Part shown: positions 10,983 through 19,550 of the stretch, piece by piece | How positions within the stretch are numbered: position 1 is the stretch's first letter | How the letters are laid out: the number at the start of each line of letters is the position of its first letter | NCBI GenBank assembly: GCA_036504215.1 | Contig: DASXVO010000055.1 | Location: 1 to 53,662 of the forward strand | DNA length: 53,662 nt | Reading direction: 5' to 3' | From: Vicinamibacterales bacterium | Lineage (GTDB): Bacteria > Acidobacteriota > Vicinamibacteria > Vicinamibacterales > Fen-181 | Position numbers and translations under genes: made by a program | Notes under the pieces: model-generated | Databases searched by the model: none | What the model was told of the DNA's origin: nothing | The model's input: only the letters and a program-made list of their open reading frames with translations

Positions 10983-11729
10983 ATGCGTACTGTTGCCGGC
11001 CTGCTGGCGATCTGTCTTCTCCTTGGTCCGAGCCTCGGGTCCGCGGGTGCGCAGGGCATCACGCAGCAGCAGGCTGACGACATGCTGAAAGAGCTGCGGG
11101 GCATCCGCGCGGTGCTCGAGCGGATGGCGGCCGGTCAGGCCTCAGCGCGCCCGACCACGCCGCCGCCGGCCCCCGACCCGCGCGTCCGCCTCCCGAAGGT
11201 CGGAGGTCACGTGCTCGGCAAGCCCGATGCGCCGATCACCATGGTGGAGTTCACGGACCTGCAGTGCCAGTACTGCGCCCGCTTCGCAAACGGCGCGTTC
11301 CCGCAAATCAAGTCGGAGTACATCGACAAGGGGCTCGTTCGGTTCGTCACGCGCGATTTCCCGCTCGACATCCACCCACACGCGGAGCTGGCCGCCCGCG
11401 CCTCTCGCTGTGCCGGAGAGCAGGGCCGGTTCTGGGAGGTCCGCCGGACGTTGATGATCAACTACTCGAAGTTGAATCCGGACTTCATCACGGCCACGGC
11501 CACCGACGCCAAGCTCGACATGGCGGCCTTCACCGGGTGCCTCAGCAGCGGGCGTTTCAAGGACGAGATCAGGAAGGAGCTCGATGAGGCGTTCGACTTC
11601 GGCGTCGAGGGCACTCCGACGTTCTTCATCGGGCGAACGCAGGGCGAAGGCCTCGAGGGCCAGCGCGTGGTCGGCGCCCTGCCGTTCGAGATGTTCGACG
11701 CGAAATTCAAGGAACTGCTGAAGAAGTAG
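10983..11729 (+). CDS. Exported DsbA-family thioredoxin-fold protein
   Basis: The ATG at 10983 follows GGAGG and gives 248 residues with a signal peptide (about 1-24). A helical linker (about 28-55, QQQADDMLKELRGIRAVLER) precedes a Pro-rich hinge and a DsbA/DsbG-type thioredoxin fold from about 70. The active-site pair is C95-C98 (CQYC) in EFTDLQCQYCARF, and the cis-proline loop is GTPTFFIG near 205. Such proteins oxidise or isomerise disulfides in the periplasm. The N-terminal helix may dimerise the protein. It is divergent from the kinase gene and convergent with the YgbA-like gene, whose stop lies one base away. Confidence 0.9.
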   Translation: MRTVAGLLAICLLLGPSLGSAGAQGITQQQADDMLKELRGIRAVLERMAAGQASARPTTPPPAPDPRVRLPKVGGHVLGKPDAPITMVEFTDLQCQYCARFANGAFPQIKSEYIDKGLVRFVTRDFPLDIHPHAELAARASRCAGEQGRFWEVRRTLMINYSKLNPDFITATATDAKLDMAAFTGCLSSGRFKDEIRKELDEAFDFGVEGTPTFFIGRTQGEGLEGQRVVGALPFEMFDAKFKELLKK

Positions 11730-11730
11730 C

Positions 11731-12096
11731 TCAGGCCCGCGGATCCGAGGAGGTGCGGCGAAAACGGGGTCGTTGGGGGTCGGGGCGAAGATACTCGGTC
11801 CAGACGTGCATCACGGCAAGCCAGGGGTGACGCCGGAACATCTTCGGGCCGGCGTACCGCATGACGGTCTGCATCGAGGCCCGACGCGCGGCCTGATAGC
11901 AGTGAACCGGGCACACCTTGCAGGTCGGCTTGCCGTCGCCGTACGGGCAGCGGTCGAGCCGCTGCCGGGAGTAGTCCAGGAGGCCCGCGCAGTCGTCGCA
12001 CAGCCCGCCACGGGGTGATCCGTGGAGGTCGGTGCAGTAGATCCCGACCATCGCGGCCACGGTGCGCTTCTCGCGTTCGACGTGACGGCGGTCCAT
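11731..12096 (-). CDS. YgbA-like protein (nitrous oxide-stimulated promoter family)
   Basis: The 121-residue protein matches the YgbA pattern strongly: an N-terminal basic REKRTVAAMVGIYC, a CDDC pair, LLDYSRQRLDRC, then KPTCKVCPVHCY, followed by VMRYAGPKMFRRHPWLAVMH. Seven cysteines are in the expected places and could hold a metal or iron-sulfur centre. In enterobacteria ygbA is controlled by NsrR and helps growth under nitrosative stress. Here no NsrR site was identified. It probably shares a transcript with the upstream DinB gene (56-base gap). Confidence 0.88.
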   Translation of the reverse strand: MDRRHVEREKRTVAAMVGIYCTDLHGSPRGGLCDDCAGLLDYSRQRLDRCPYGDGKPTCKVCPVHCYQAARRASMQTVMRYAGPKMFRRHPWLAVMHVWTEYLRPDPQRPRFRRTSSDPRA

Positions 12097-12152
12097 GAGT
12101 CCGTTCTACACCATCGGCCGCCTCCGCGTCATGATCGGGATCACGTACCCCG

Positions 12153-12701
12153 CTACTGCTCCTGTTGCTGCTGACGCCGCCTGGCCAGGGCCGCCTCGCG
12201 CCCGGCGGTGATGTGCGGGACGATGCCGATGAGGCGCTCGATGAGCATGAGCTGCGCCCTGTGGTGCATCTCGTGCTCCTTGACCGACAGCAGCATCTCG
12301 AAGCGCGTCTTGCTCGGCGGGCTCGACGGCGGCTCGAACTCCACGCGTTCGGCCAGCACGTCATCCGACAGCGTCTCGAGCCAGGAGGCAAAGATCTCGC
12401 CTTCTTCCTCCAGCACCTTGACGAGCGCATCCTTCGTCGTCAGGGCCGCCTCCTCCTTACGGGCGCGCTCGAAAATCCCGGCGAAGAACTTGAAATCGAA
12501 CGCCGACATCCGGTCGCCGTGAACGCGGTGCTGCCACCGGGGAGCGACCGCGACGTGCGCCAACATCTCCGCGACACTTCGCACACCCGGCGCCGCCCGG
12601 AACTGGTACTGCTCCTCCGGTATGTCCTTCGCGACTCGGACCGTGTTCGCCCGCACGACGCGGAACGACCGCGCCAGATCACTCGCTCCATATCCGCGCA
12701 T
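12153..12701 (-). CDS. DinB-like protein (second copy type)
   Basis: This 182-residue protein has DinB topology, with metal-ligand candidates in MLAHVAVAPRW (about residue 49) and in the helix KEHEMHHRAQLMLIERL (about 140-157). The C-terminus is a Gln/Arg-rich tail ending QQQQEQ. GGAGG precedes the ATG by seven bases. Family members bind a divalent metal through three His and some transfer thiols. It is clearly diverged from the DinB protein at 1138-1644. It sits upstream of the YgbA-like gene on the same strand and is divergent from the M28 peptidase gene. A link to detoxification is only suggested by the neighbour. Confidence 0.85.
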   Translation of the reverse strand: MRGYGASDLARSFRVVRANTVRVAKDIPEEQYQFRAAPGVRSVAEMLAHVAVAPRWQHRVHGDRMSAFDFKFFAGIFERARKEEAALTTKDALVKVLEEEGEIFASWLETLSDDVLAERVEFEPPSSPPSKTRFEMLLSVKEHEMHHRAQLMLIERLIGIVPHITAGREAALARRRQQQQEQ

Positions 12702-12779
12702 CGCTGTTCCTCCCTTGGGACTCTCCAGGCTCCGGGGACCAGGAAGCCGCTGCCTGTAGGATAACCCGAAGGATATAGA

Positions 12780-15089
12780 ATGCGCCGCATGTCATGTCGC
12801 CCTCCCGTCGTCCTGTGCGTCGTCGCACTCTTTGCCACCGCCTGCGCCCCCGTACCGACCGGCTTCTCGTTGGATCGGGCGCGGAAGCACGTGCGCGTGT
12901 TGTCCGAGACGATTGGCTGCCGCCCTGTGGGCAGCGACGCGAATCGTCAGGCACGCGAATACATCGTCGACGAGCTGCGACGCGACGGATTCGAGGTACG
13001 CCTGCAGGAAGCGAATGCGTCGCGCCCGGAGTACGGACTGACGACGCGCGTGTTCAACGTCATCGCGTTGAGGCAGGGCACCTCGCCGGACACCGTGGCG
13101 TTGATCAGCCACTACGACTCGCCCCCTGAGTCCGTCGCTGCGGCGGACGATGGCCTCGGGGTGGCGGTGAGCCTCGAGGCCGCACGCGTCCTCGCCCAGC
13201 GAACGAATCCGCGCTACACGCTGCTCGTCGCCGTGACCGACGCGGAAGAGGTCGGGCTGATGGGCGCGGCGGCGCTCGTCGAGGACCCGGTGATGCTTCG
13301 GGTGCGGGCGTATCTGAATTTCGAGGCGGTCGGGACCTCCGGCCCCAGCATGCTGTTCCAGACGGGACCCGGCAATGCGTGGCTGGTGAAGGCGTGGGCC
13401 AGGGCGTCGCGCCGGCCGGGCGGCGCGTCGATGTCCACCGAGATCTACAAGCGGCTCCCCAACGATACCGACTTCACCATCGTGCAGCGCCTGGGGATTC
13501 CGGGGCTGAACTTCGCGCCCATCGGCAACAGCGAGGCATACCACACGCACCGGGACATTTCGGCCAACCTCGGCGACGACACGATCCTGACCACGGGCGA
13601 GAATGCGGTCGCGATCGTGCGCGCGCTGGACGGTGTCGACATCACCGAGCGCTCCGCGACCGAGCAAGCCACCTATTTCGACATTGCCGGGCGCGCGGCC
13701 GTGGTCTACGGTCCGCGGACGGCCACGACGATTGCGTGGGCGGCCTTCGTGCTCGGAGGCCTGGCGTGGCTCAGGGTGTTCGTGACGGCCCGGAAGACCG
13801 TCGGGCTGATCCGGGTCCTCATGGGTGTCGCGTGGACGATCGTGGGCGTGGTCGCGGCGGGCGCGGCCATGGTGGGCGTCACCTGGCTCGCACGCTTCGT
13901 CTCCGACACCAATCATCCGTGGTACTCGCATCCCGAGCATCTCTTCGCGTTGCTGGCTGGCGCGGGGTTGCTGGCACTCTGGGTGCTCGCGAGACTGGCC
14001 GCCTGGCTGCCCCGGCGGGCCCAGGGCTGCATGCAGCCGTCGTGCGTGTGGTCGATCGCGCTGCCGCTGTGGATGGCAGGTACCTGGTGGTTGAATCGCG
14101 TGGCCCCCACTGCCAGCTTCATGCTGGCCTGGCCGTTGATCGCGGCGGGCGTCTGTCTGCTCGTCACGCCGCTCACCAACCGCGTCGCGTCGCGCGCGGC
14201 GGCGGGCGTGGTGCTCCTCGTCGCCGTCGGCACGTCGCTCGCCAATGCCCCGGCGCTCTTCCACTTCGTGGACCCCGTCTTCGGTCGCCTCGGCGTGGTG
14301 ATGCCTGTCTGGGTGTTCGCGGCAATCGCCCTGGCGTTCTGCATTCCGGTCGCACCGTCGCTCGTCGCGCTGATGTGCGGGCGCCGTGCGGGAACCACGC
14401 GCGTCGAGGGGTGTGTGTTGCTGCTGCCCGTCGTCGTGGCGTTCGGATCGGTGGTCATGTCTCCACCGTACAGCGTCGAGCGGCCGCAGCTCCGGGTCGC
14501 CCGCTACATCAACGGCGGCGAGGGTATCGAGTACTGGGAGGTGGGTGGACTGGAGGCGGAACGCGCCCCGGAGCCGGGCCCGGGAGGCACATGGAAGAGC
14601 GTGCAGGATGCACCGCGAGTCGGCGTCCCGATCTTCCGATTGCGTCGGCCGTATGTGTATCGTATCGAGCGGCCCGTCGTCCCGACCTCGCCCGGCTTTC
14701 CCGGTGAGGTGGCCGCCACGCTCGAGCCTCGCCCCGACGGCGGCGTGATGCTGCGGGTCCGGGTCGTTTCTTCGTCCTCGACCGCAACCGTGTCGTTGTG
14801 GCTTCCGCGCGGCATCACACCGATCCGGGCGAACCCGGACGGACGCGACGCCGATGGGCGCTGGCGCGCGGTGTTCATCGCGCCCCCGGCGGGTGGCGTC
14901 GAATTTCGCGTGGACCTCCCGGCCGTCACACCCGGGACCCTGTCCGACACCCATGTGGCGATCCTGGACCGCGGCCTTCCCGGCGGCTCCGGATGGGAAC
15001 ACCTGCCCGCCTGGCTGCCGCAGGACGCCGCCGCGTGGACAGCCCGGTCGGTCTACCTTCAGAAGCTGGCGCTTGGCGGAACGAAATAG
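12780..15089 (+). CDS. Membrane-anchored M28-family metallopeptidase
   Basis: The 769-residue protein begins with a signal peptide ending in a possible lipobox (ATAC, C22). The M28 domain (about 30-280) shows the metal ligands H111 (SHYD), D123 (AADDG), the E156-E157 pair (AEEVGLMGA), E182 (NFEAV) and H255 (AYHTH). It is followed by eight or so membrane helices (about 315-560) and a C-terminal beta-rich domain (about 580-769). This is the layout of ER Fxna/Ermp1-like and related bacterial M28 proteins. It should release N-terminal residues from peptides outside the cytoplasm. AAGGA precedes the ATG. A strong hairpin at 15111 follows the stop codon. Confidence 0.9.
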   Translation: MRRMSCRPPVVLCVVALFATACAPVPTGFSLDRARKHVRVLSETIGCRPVGSDANRQAREYIVDELRRDGFEVRLQEANASRPEYGLTTRVFNVIALRQGTSPDTVALISHYDSPPESVAAADDGLGVAVSLEAARVLAQRTNPRYTLLVAVTDAEEVGLMGAAALVEDPVMLRVRAYLNFEAVGTSGPSMLFQTGPGNAWLVKAWARASRRPGGASMSTEIYKRLPNDTDFTIVQRLGIPGLNFAPIGNSEAYHTHRDISANLGDDTILTTGENAVAIVRALDGVDITERSATEQATYFDIAGRAAVVYGPRTATTIAWAAFVLGGLAWLRVFVTARKTVGLIRVLMGVAWTIVGVVAAGAAMVGVTWLARFVSDTNHPWYSHPEHLFALLAGAGLLALWVLARLAAWLPRRAQGCMQPSCVWSIALPLWMAGTWWLNRVAPTASFMLAWPLIAAGVCLLVTPLTNRVASRAAAGVVLLVAVGTSLANAPALFHFVDPVFGRLGVVMPVWVFAAIALAFCIPVAPSLVALMCGRRAGTTRVEGCVLLLPVVVAFGSVVMSPPYSVERPQLRVARYINGGEGIEYWEVGGLEAERAPEPGPGGTWKSVQDAPRVGVPIFRLRRPYVYRIERPVVPTSPGFPGEVAATLEPRPDGGVMLRVRVVSSSSTATVSLWLPRGITPIRANPDGRDADGRWRAVFIAPPAGGVEFRVDLPAVTPGTLSDTHVAILDRGLPGGSGWEHLPAWLPQDAAAWTARSVYLQKLALGGTK

Positions 15090-15110
15090 CAGGCGGGTCC
15101 ACGAACACGA

Positions 15111-15136
15111 AGGGGACGGGCACCGGCCCGTCCCCT
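15111..15136. terminator. Strong hairpin between convergent genes
   Basis: AGGGGACGGGC (15111-15121) pairs perfectly with GCCCGTCCCCT (15126-15136) across a four-base loop. It sits between the stop codons of the M28 and PEGA genes and can work on both strands. Only a short CTTC tract follows on the plus strand. Confidence 0.7.
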
Positions 15137-15203
15137 CTTCACCTCTCGGTTCTCTGTTCCGGGTGCTGACTCCCGGCTCCTCGGTCGTGGTTCCCGAGGC
15201 GTG

Positions 15204-16190
15204 TCAGTAGATCTCCATCTCCCCGCGGAACGGAATCACCTCGCCTGGGATGACCTCGACGTCCCAGACCATCGAGCGGTACCCGTCGGCCTGGACCTCG
15301 ATTCGGTGGCGGCCGGGCGAGATGGTCAGTGGCGCAGCGCTCGGCGGGAAGTTGCCGACCACGCCGACGTAATCGCCGTCCACGAACACCGCGGCGTCAC
15401 CCGGCGAGATGTCGAAGCTGAGGCCGCCGTACGCCACGCCGGGGCCGACGTTCACCATCCCCTGCGGGTAGCCGTAGACGGGCAGGTCGTAGCTGCTCAC
15501 GTAGCCGTAGGGGTACGGCACCGGGAACCCGAGCCACAGACCGAAACCGAGATTGAGCCGCGCCCGGAACGAGTAGTACGGCCCATCGAAGTACCGCGGC
15601 CGGTAGTGGTCGAAGAAGCCGTAGGAGCGATACGGGGCGCGGGGGTAGTAGGACCCGTACCCGTAGCTGCGGGGCACGGCGCGCCCGTAGCCGGCGTAGC
15701 CGCGGTCACGATACGAGCCGCTGTAACCCCGGTTCGAGTAGTACTGGCCCGAGTAGCCGCGGTTCGAGTAGCCGCGATCCGGGTAGCCGCGGTTCGAGTA
15801 GTTGTGATCCGAATAGTTGCGATCCGAGAAGTTGCGGTTCGAGTAGCCCCGGTCGGACGGACGTCGATCTGCGTACTGCTGTCCGCCGTAGGCGCGCGGC
15901 ACCACGTTCTGACGAGGCGCGTCGTACCGGGGTTGCGTGTACTGCCGCGACTCGCTCGGACGAGGCTGCGGGTATTGCCGCTGTTGCGGTTGCGGTTGCT
16001 GGTACGAGCGCCCTTGCTCGCGGGGCACGGCTCGCCGTTCGCCGCCGCCGTCGCGCTGTCCAGCGCCACGCTGCCCATCGCGCTCGCCGCCCCGATGTTC
16101 GCCGCCACCAGGCCGCTGCGCATCCGCCGGCAGCGCGGTCAGACCGAGCGCGAGCACGAGCACGACTGGAATCGTCGGGTTGAGTTTCAT
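15204..16190 (-). CDS. Exported Tyr-rich repeat protein with PEGA domain
   Basis: The ATG at 16190 (GGAGGG upstream) gives 328 residues with a signal peptide ending near ALPADAQ. After that come a Gly/Arg/Gln-rich low-complexity stretch, a run of pentapeptides of the type YSNRG/FSDRN (see repeat), a Tyr/Pro-rich region (YPYGYVSSYDLPVYGY), and a C-terminal PEGA-like beta domain (about 255-328: VFVDGDYVGVVG, LTISPGRHRIEVQADGY). PEGA domains are thought to sit in the cell envelope and are common in surface and lipoproteins. The Tyr/Arg repeats could bind polyanions or be cross-linked; that is inference. A sigma-54-like site lies 79 bases upstream. Confidence 0.88.
   Translation of the reverse strand: MKLNPTIPVVLVLALGLTALPADAQRPGGGEHRGGERDGQRGAGQRDGGGERRAVPREQGRSYQQPQPQQRQYPQPRPSESRQYTQPRYDAPRQNVVPRAYGGQQYADRRPSDRGYSNRNFSDRNYSDHNYSNRGYPDRGYSNRGYSGQYYSNRGYSGSYRDRGYAGYGRAVPRSYGYGSYYPRAPYRSYGFFDHYRPRYFDGPYYSFRARLNLGFGLWLGFPVPYPYGYVSSYDLPVYGYPQGMVNVGPGVAYGGLSFDISPGDAAVFVDGDYVGVVGNFPPSAAPLTISPGRHRIEVQADGYRSMVWDVEVIPGEVIPFRGEMEIY
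15690..15860 (-). repeat. 15-bp (pentapeptide) coding repeat
   Basis: Within the PEGA gene, about nine near-tandem units encode [YF][SP][ND][RH][GN], for example YSNRG, FSDRN, YSDHN and YPDRG. Unit changes are mostly single-base, suggesting recent slippage. Confidence 0.85.
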
Positions 16191-16268
16191 GATGCCCTCC
16201 ACCGTCAGCCGAACACCCGATCCCCTGTTGACGCTCGAGCGACCGGAGCAGGCTATGCCCGGGATACT

Positions 16269-16283
16269 TCAAGGTTGATGCCA
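16269..16283 (-). promoter_or_regulatory. Sigma-54-like -24/-12 site upstream of PEGA gene
   Basis: On the minus strand the sequence reads TGGCATCAACCTTGA, with GG and TTG in -24/-12 spacing but A in place of C after TTG. It lies 79 bases before the ATG. Two other sites with the same TTGA variant occur at 29290 and 37898. Confidence 0.35.
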
Positions 16284-16555
16284 AGTTCAACCGTCTAAAT
16301 TGCCGATGATTCTACCTGGTACTGGCGATCGGCCGCCCATCTCCCAGCCTGCAGAGGACAGTTGCCGTTCCGGTGGACCGCTCGCACATTCGCGAGAGCG
16401 CCGGACCTCCCGGCGCCACCAGCTCAACCCGCCGTCAGTTCCGGCACTCGAGGAGCGGCCGTAAGGGCTTGTCGCCGGCCCCTGGCACCACCGTAACGCG
16501 TCCGTCCCACCGGATCACCTCCAGCCGAGGCTTCCTGATGGGCGCAGCTGGATTA

Positions 16556-16651
16556 TAAACCCTGAGCTCACCTGTGTTGACCATGCTTCGCGCCCTGCGC
16601 ACCCTGTGAAACGGACGTTCAGAGCGCCAGAGGGTGGTCAACACAACTGAG
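16556..16651 (-). repeat. Dispersed 65-bp element, copy 1, with inverted arm
   Basis: Positions 16556-16620 on the minus strand match 22591-22655 on the plus strand at about 58 of 65 bases by eye. Next to it, TGTGTTGACCA (16573-16583) and its exact reverse complement (16635-16645) form an 11-bp inverted repeat around a 51-base centre, as in a small MITE or hairpin element. The element ends in TTATAAT-like sequence on the minus strand, which could act as a -10 box. Confidence 0.65.
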
Positions 16652-16700
16652 TCGAAGGGTGGAACGACCGAGGAGGAGAGAGGGAGCAACCTCTGTCACC

Positions 16701-18587
16701 CTACATTCGCGTGAACAGCGAACCCACGCTGACCGACACTGACACGGCCACGTATCCCGCCCCGACAAATTTCTTCGCCGTCCGAATGTCGTCACGCGAC
16801 GAGACGGACGTCCCTTCGTTCTGGCCGTCGAGCGTGTTGACCTGTTGCCAGGTCCAGCCACCCGACAGGCGCAGGTACTTGAAGCACTCGACGCCCACAC
16901 CCACGAACACCTCGGCGGTACCCGTGAGACCCGCGCCGGCCTGGGCGAAGGGCTTGACCCACAAGCGTCGTGCGATCGGGAAGAGCGGATCGAGAAATCG
17001 GTAGTCGGCAAACAGCCCGACGGTGCCGCTGCGGGAGTCAGATCCCGTGCGGGCGATGATCTTCGTGCCGGGACGGACGGGGTCCGGCACGGCAGACCAG
17101 GACGGATCGACGATCGACGTGCCGATCAGGCCCACCGCAACGCCGAGTGCCCGGGCAGAGGCGGCGCCGACGCCGAACGTCGTGGAGAGGCTCTCGGATC
17201 GCGCGAGTGCGAGCGCCGAACGGAACGCCGGATCAGCCGCGAGGGTGATCGGGTACGAATCGATCGTGTCCCAGTGGATGCGCGCATCGGAGGGCAGGAT
17301 CGAGATCCACCGGAGCACGGATCCATTGGGTAGCGTGAAGCGACGCTGTCGCGCCGCGGCCGCGTCGACTTCGTGTGCGGTGCGGATCGCCTGCGTGCGC
17401 CCCGTGAGCAGGCCATCGATGTCGTGTAGCGGCCCGTTCTCGCCCGACATGTCGAGGTCGCGCAGGATCCCGCGGGTGGTGATCGCCCGATCCAGCGCGG
17501 GCTGGAGACCGGATTCGGTCCCTCCCGGCGCCACGCCGCCTGGCAGAAGCCGGCGCGCGATGCCCTCGAGGTCGTCGATGAGGAACGTCCTGAGACTGTC
17601 GGCCGGGCCGGGACATCCCGTCGTCGCCACGCTGTCGAACGCGAACTTGTGCGCCGCGAACTCACGTGGCGCCCGTGCCGCCATGTCCACCGCATCCGCA
17701 TAGGCGCGGAAGGTCGCTGCGCACGGCAGCGAGGCGTCGGCGAGATCGCCGCGCGCCCTGACCATCGCGTCGAATCGTGCCGACAGCAGCGTGGCGCCGG
17801 CGCCGGTCGCGCCATCGCCCGGCTCCGGCGCGCAGGTCGCCGCACCCAGTTCCGCGGCCTGCGTGCATCGGACGATTCGGTCGCCGGCGCGTGAGATGGC
17901 ATCGAGCGTGTGTTGCAGTGATGAGGCGGCCTGCCTCATCGCTGCAATCCGCGAGTGGATCGCGGCGGCGTACTGGCCCAGCGGCGAACCGGCCGTGCCG
18001 GCCGGCGCCTCGAAGTGCCCGCCGAGAAACGCATTGGCACCGCGCACGCGCTGTCCGAGCGCCGCGCCAAGCAGGCCGAGGAGCGATTCCAGGTTGTCGA
18101 GCGACTCGATCGCGGCCGACTTCACCGGGCCGTACGAAACGCTGTAGGCGAGCGGGTTCATGTCGTCGACGATGACGAGGACGGACGCGAGGGAGACGGC
18201 GTGGATGATCGGAATCCGGTTGCGATCGAAGGTGACATCCACGCCGCGGACACGGCCCGGATCGGTACGCCATCGCTGCAGCCGGTGGCTGTAAGCGAGG
18301 ATGAAGGGCCGCCGCGCGGCGAGCGGCGCAAATGACGCGCACACGGCCGACTGGTCCGGCATCCGGCAGACCTCGTCGAGCATCCACCACTTGGCGCTGT
18401 CCGGATAGGCCGACGGGTCCTCACACATGTAGCGTCCGGCCCCTTCGGGCGTAGCGCAGTAGGCGGCGAACACACTGGCGACGGGACCGACGGCGGCTGG
18501 TCGGCCGCCGGACGTCTGGTCGCCGGCCTCAGCCGGACACGAGGGACTCAACAGGAAGAGGATGGCAAATGCGGCAGGCAGGCGCAT
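16701..18587 (-). CDS. Large exported protein of unknown function
   Basis: The ATG at 18587 (GAGG eight bases upstream) gives 628 residues with a signal peptide (about 1-21). The protein is Ala-rich and mainly helical through residue 420. Several cysteines (for example in YCATPEGAGRYMC and EVCRMPDQSAVC) could form disulfides. The last 200 residues look beta-rich, with alternating hydrophobic residues, Gly and aromatics (FGVGAASARALGVAVGLIG, VGLFADYRFLDP, KPFAQAGAGLTGTAEVFVG), as in an outer-membrane barrel or autotransporter-like end. It finishes in ...LFTRM rather than Phe. I do not recognise the family. It is encoded on the same strand as the glutamate cyclase pair, 102 bases downstream. 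Confidence 0.78.
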   Translation of the reverse strand: MRLPAAFAILFLLSPSCPAEAGDQTSGGRPAAVGPVASVFAAYCATPEGAGRYMCEDPSAYPDSAKWWMLDEVCRMPDQSAVCASFAPLAARRPFILAYSHRLQRWRTDPGRVRGVDVTFDRNRIPIIHAVSLASVLVIVDDMNPLAYSVSYGPVKSAAIESLDNLESLLGLLGAALGQRVRGANAFLGGHFEAPAGTAGSPLGQYAAAIHSRIAAMRQAASSLQHTLDAISRAGDRIVRCTQAAELGAATCAPEPGDGATGAGATLLSARFDAMVRARGDLADASLPCAATFRAYADAVDMAARAPREFAAHKFAFDSVATTGCPGPADSLRTFLIDDLEGIARRLLPGGVAPGGTESGLQPALDRAITTRGILRDLDMSGENGPLHDIDGLLTGRTQAIRTAHEVDAAAARQRRFTLPNGSVLRWISILPSDARIHWDTIDSYPITLAADPAFRSALALARSESLSTTFGVGAASARALGVAVGLIGTSIVDPSWSAVPDPVRPGTKIIARTGSDSRSGTVGLFADYRFLDPLFPIARRLWVKPFAQAGAGLTGTAEVFVGVGVECFKYLRLSGGWTWQQVNTLDGQNEGTSVSSRDDIRTAKKFVGAGYVAVSVSVSVGSLFTRM

Positions 18588-18689
18588 GGCGGTGAACCTC
18601 GCCGCCAATCTGCGCCTCGCCCGGCGCCGAGGCAAGATCCAGAACGCATCGTTGCACGCAATCTGCGCGTCGCGGCGTGCGGTTGGCGG

Positions 18690-19547
18690 TCAGCGCACCC
18701 CGACGTGGTGCCGCGCCAGCCAGTCGTGCATCTCCGACAGCAGCCGGTCGTTCTCTTCGATCGGAAATCCGTCCACGCTCTCGCGGTTGCGGCGGCTGAC
18801 GCCGTCCACTGCACCCATCGCGACCGCCCGCCGCAGCAGGTCGTGCGCCTCGTCGACGGTCGGCAGCAGGTTGCGCCCGCGCAGGCGCGACATCGCGGCG
18901 ACAACCCCCCACGCACCCCAGTTGGAGACGCTCGAGATCACGAGGCGGGTCGTCTTCGTGACGCACGGAGGCGAGTCGATTGGCATCACCTCTGGAATGA
19001 CGTTCGCGAGATTGCCCATTCCGATCTCGTTGCCGCCGTCACCGATCCCGACGCTCGCCCGGTCCGGGGAAAAGAGGTAGTCGAGCTTCGCATTGAACGG
19101 CGAGACGTCGACCCCGCGCATGTTGCGATAGAGCCCCTCGTCGGTCAGGCCGCACCGCTCGATCGCAATCGAGACGGTGGGCGCCACGCGCTCGATCAGC
19201 GCCGCCGCGAACTCGCGGCTCTCGGTGTGACCGGTGACCGGCCACTCGACAATCTCGGCCGCCTGGCCGAGCAGGCCGCACAACAGGGGTGTGGTGAACC
19301 GGTCGGAGACGTACACCACGCGGTAGCCCAGCCAGGCGAGCGCGTCGCCCATCGCCACCGCGCCGGGTGGCCCGTCGGTCTCCGTCGCGCAGGCCGCCGG
19401 CACGTAGAAGCCGGTTGCGATGATCGCCGTGCCCGGGTTGTCGAGGATCAACGCGGCAGCGCGCCCGCAGAAATCGTCCGCGAGAAAGGGCCGGAGCGCG
19501 GAGACGCCACGATGGTCGCGCGACAGGACGAGGTTCTCGATGGACAT
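18690..19547 (-). CDS. D-glutamate cyclase, DUF4392-type catalytic half
   Basis: The 285-residue protein carries the C-terminal domain of vertebrate D-glutamate cyclase (DGLUCY). Visible signatures are AIIATGFYVPAACATETDGP near the N-terminus, the SIAIERCGLTDEGLYRNMRGVDVS stretch split here as SIAIERCG and NMRGVDVS, and SVGIGDGGNEIGMGN, a glycine/acid-rich loop likely at the active site. The reaction known for DGLUCY is conversion of D-glutamate to 5-oxo-D-proline. The start codon lies three bases after the stop of the DUF1445 gene, so the two are one operon. In animals the same two domains form one polypeptide. Biochemical role here is inferred from that fusion. Confidence 0.85.
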   Translation of the reverse strand: MSIENLVLSRDHRGVSALRPFLADDFCGRAAALILDNPGTAIIATGFYVPAACATETDGPPGAVAMGDALAWLGYRVVYVSDRFTTPLLCGLLGQAAEIVEWPVTGHTESREFAAALIERVAPTVSIAIERCGLTDEGLYRNMRGVDVSPFNAKLDYLFSPDRASVGIGDGGNEIGMGNLANVIPEVMPIDSPPCVTKTTRLVISSVSNWGAWGVVAAMSRLRGRNLLPTVDEAHDLLRRAVAMGAVDGVSRRNRESVDGFPIEENDRLLSEMHDWLARHHVGVR

Positions 19548-19550
19548 ACC

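Larger units (their letters stand above)
16191..16700. other. 510-base intergenic region carrying a sigma-54-like site and a dispersed element
   Basis: No gene is supported here. The left end is the leader of the PEGA gene with the site at 16269-16283. The right half carries the 65-bp element at 16556-16620 and its inverted arm at 16635-16651. An 84-codon minus-strand frame (16435-16689) runs through the element, but it has no ribosome binding site and its only shared peptide comes from the repeat, so I leave it out. Confidence 0.6.

Noticed and set aside
16435-16689. An 84-codon minus-strand frame
   Set aside because: It runs through the 65-bp element. The peptide it shares with the tail of a frame at 22.6 kb (RPFHxVRRxRxMVNTxELRV) comes from the repeat, and there is no ribosome binding site.
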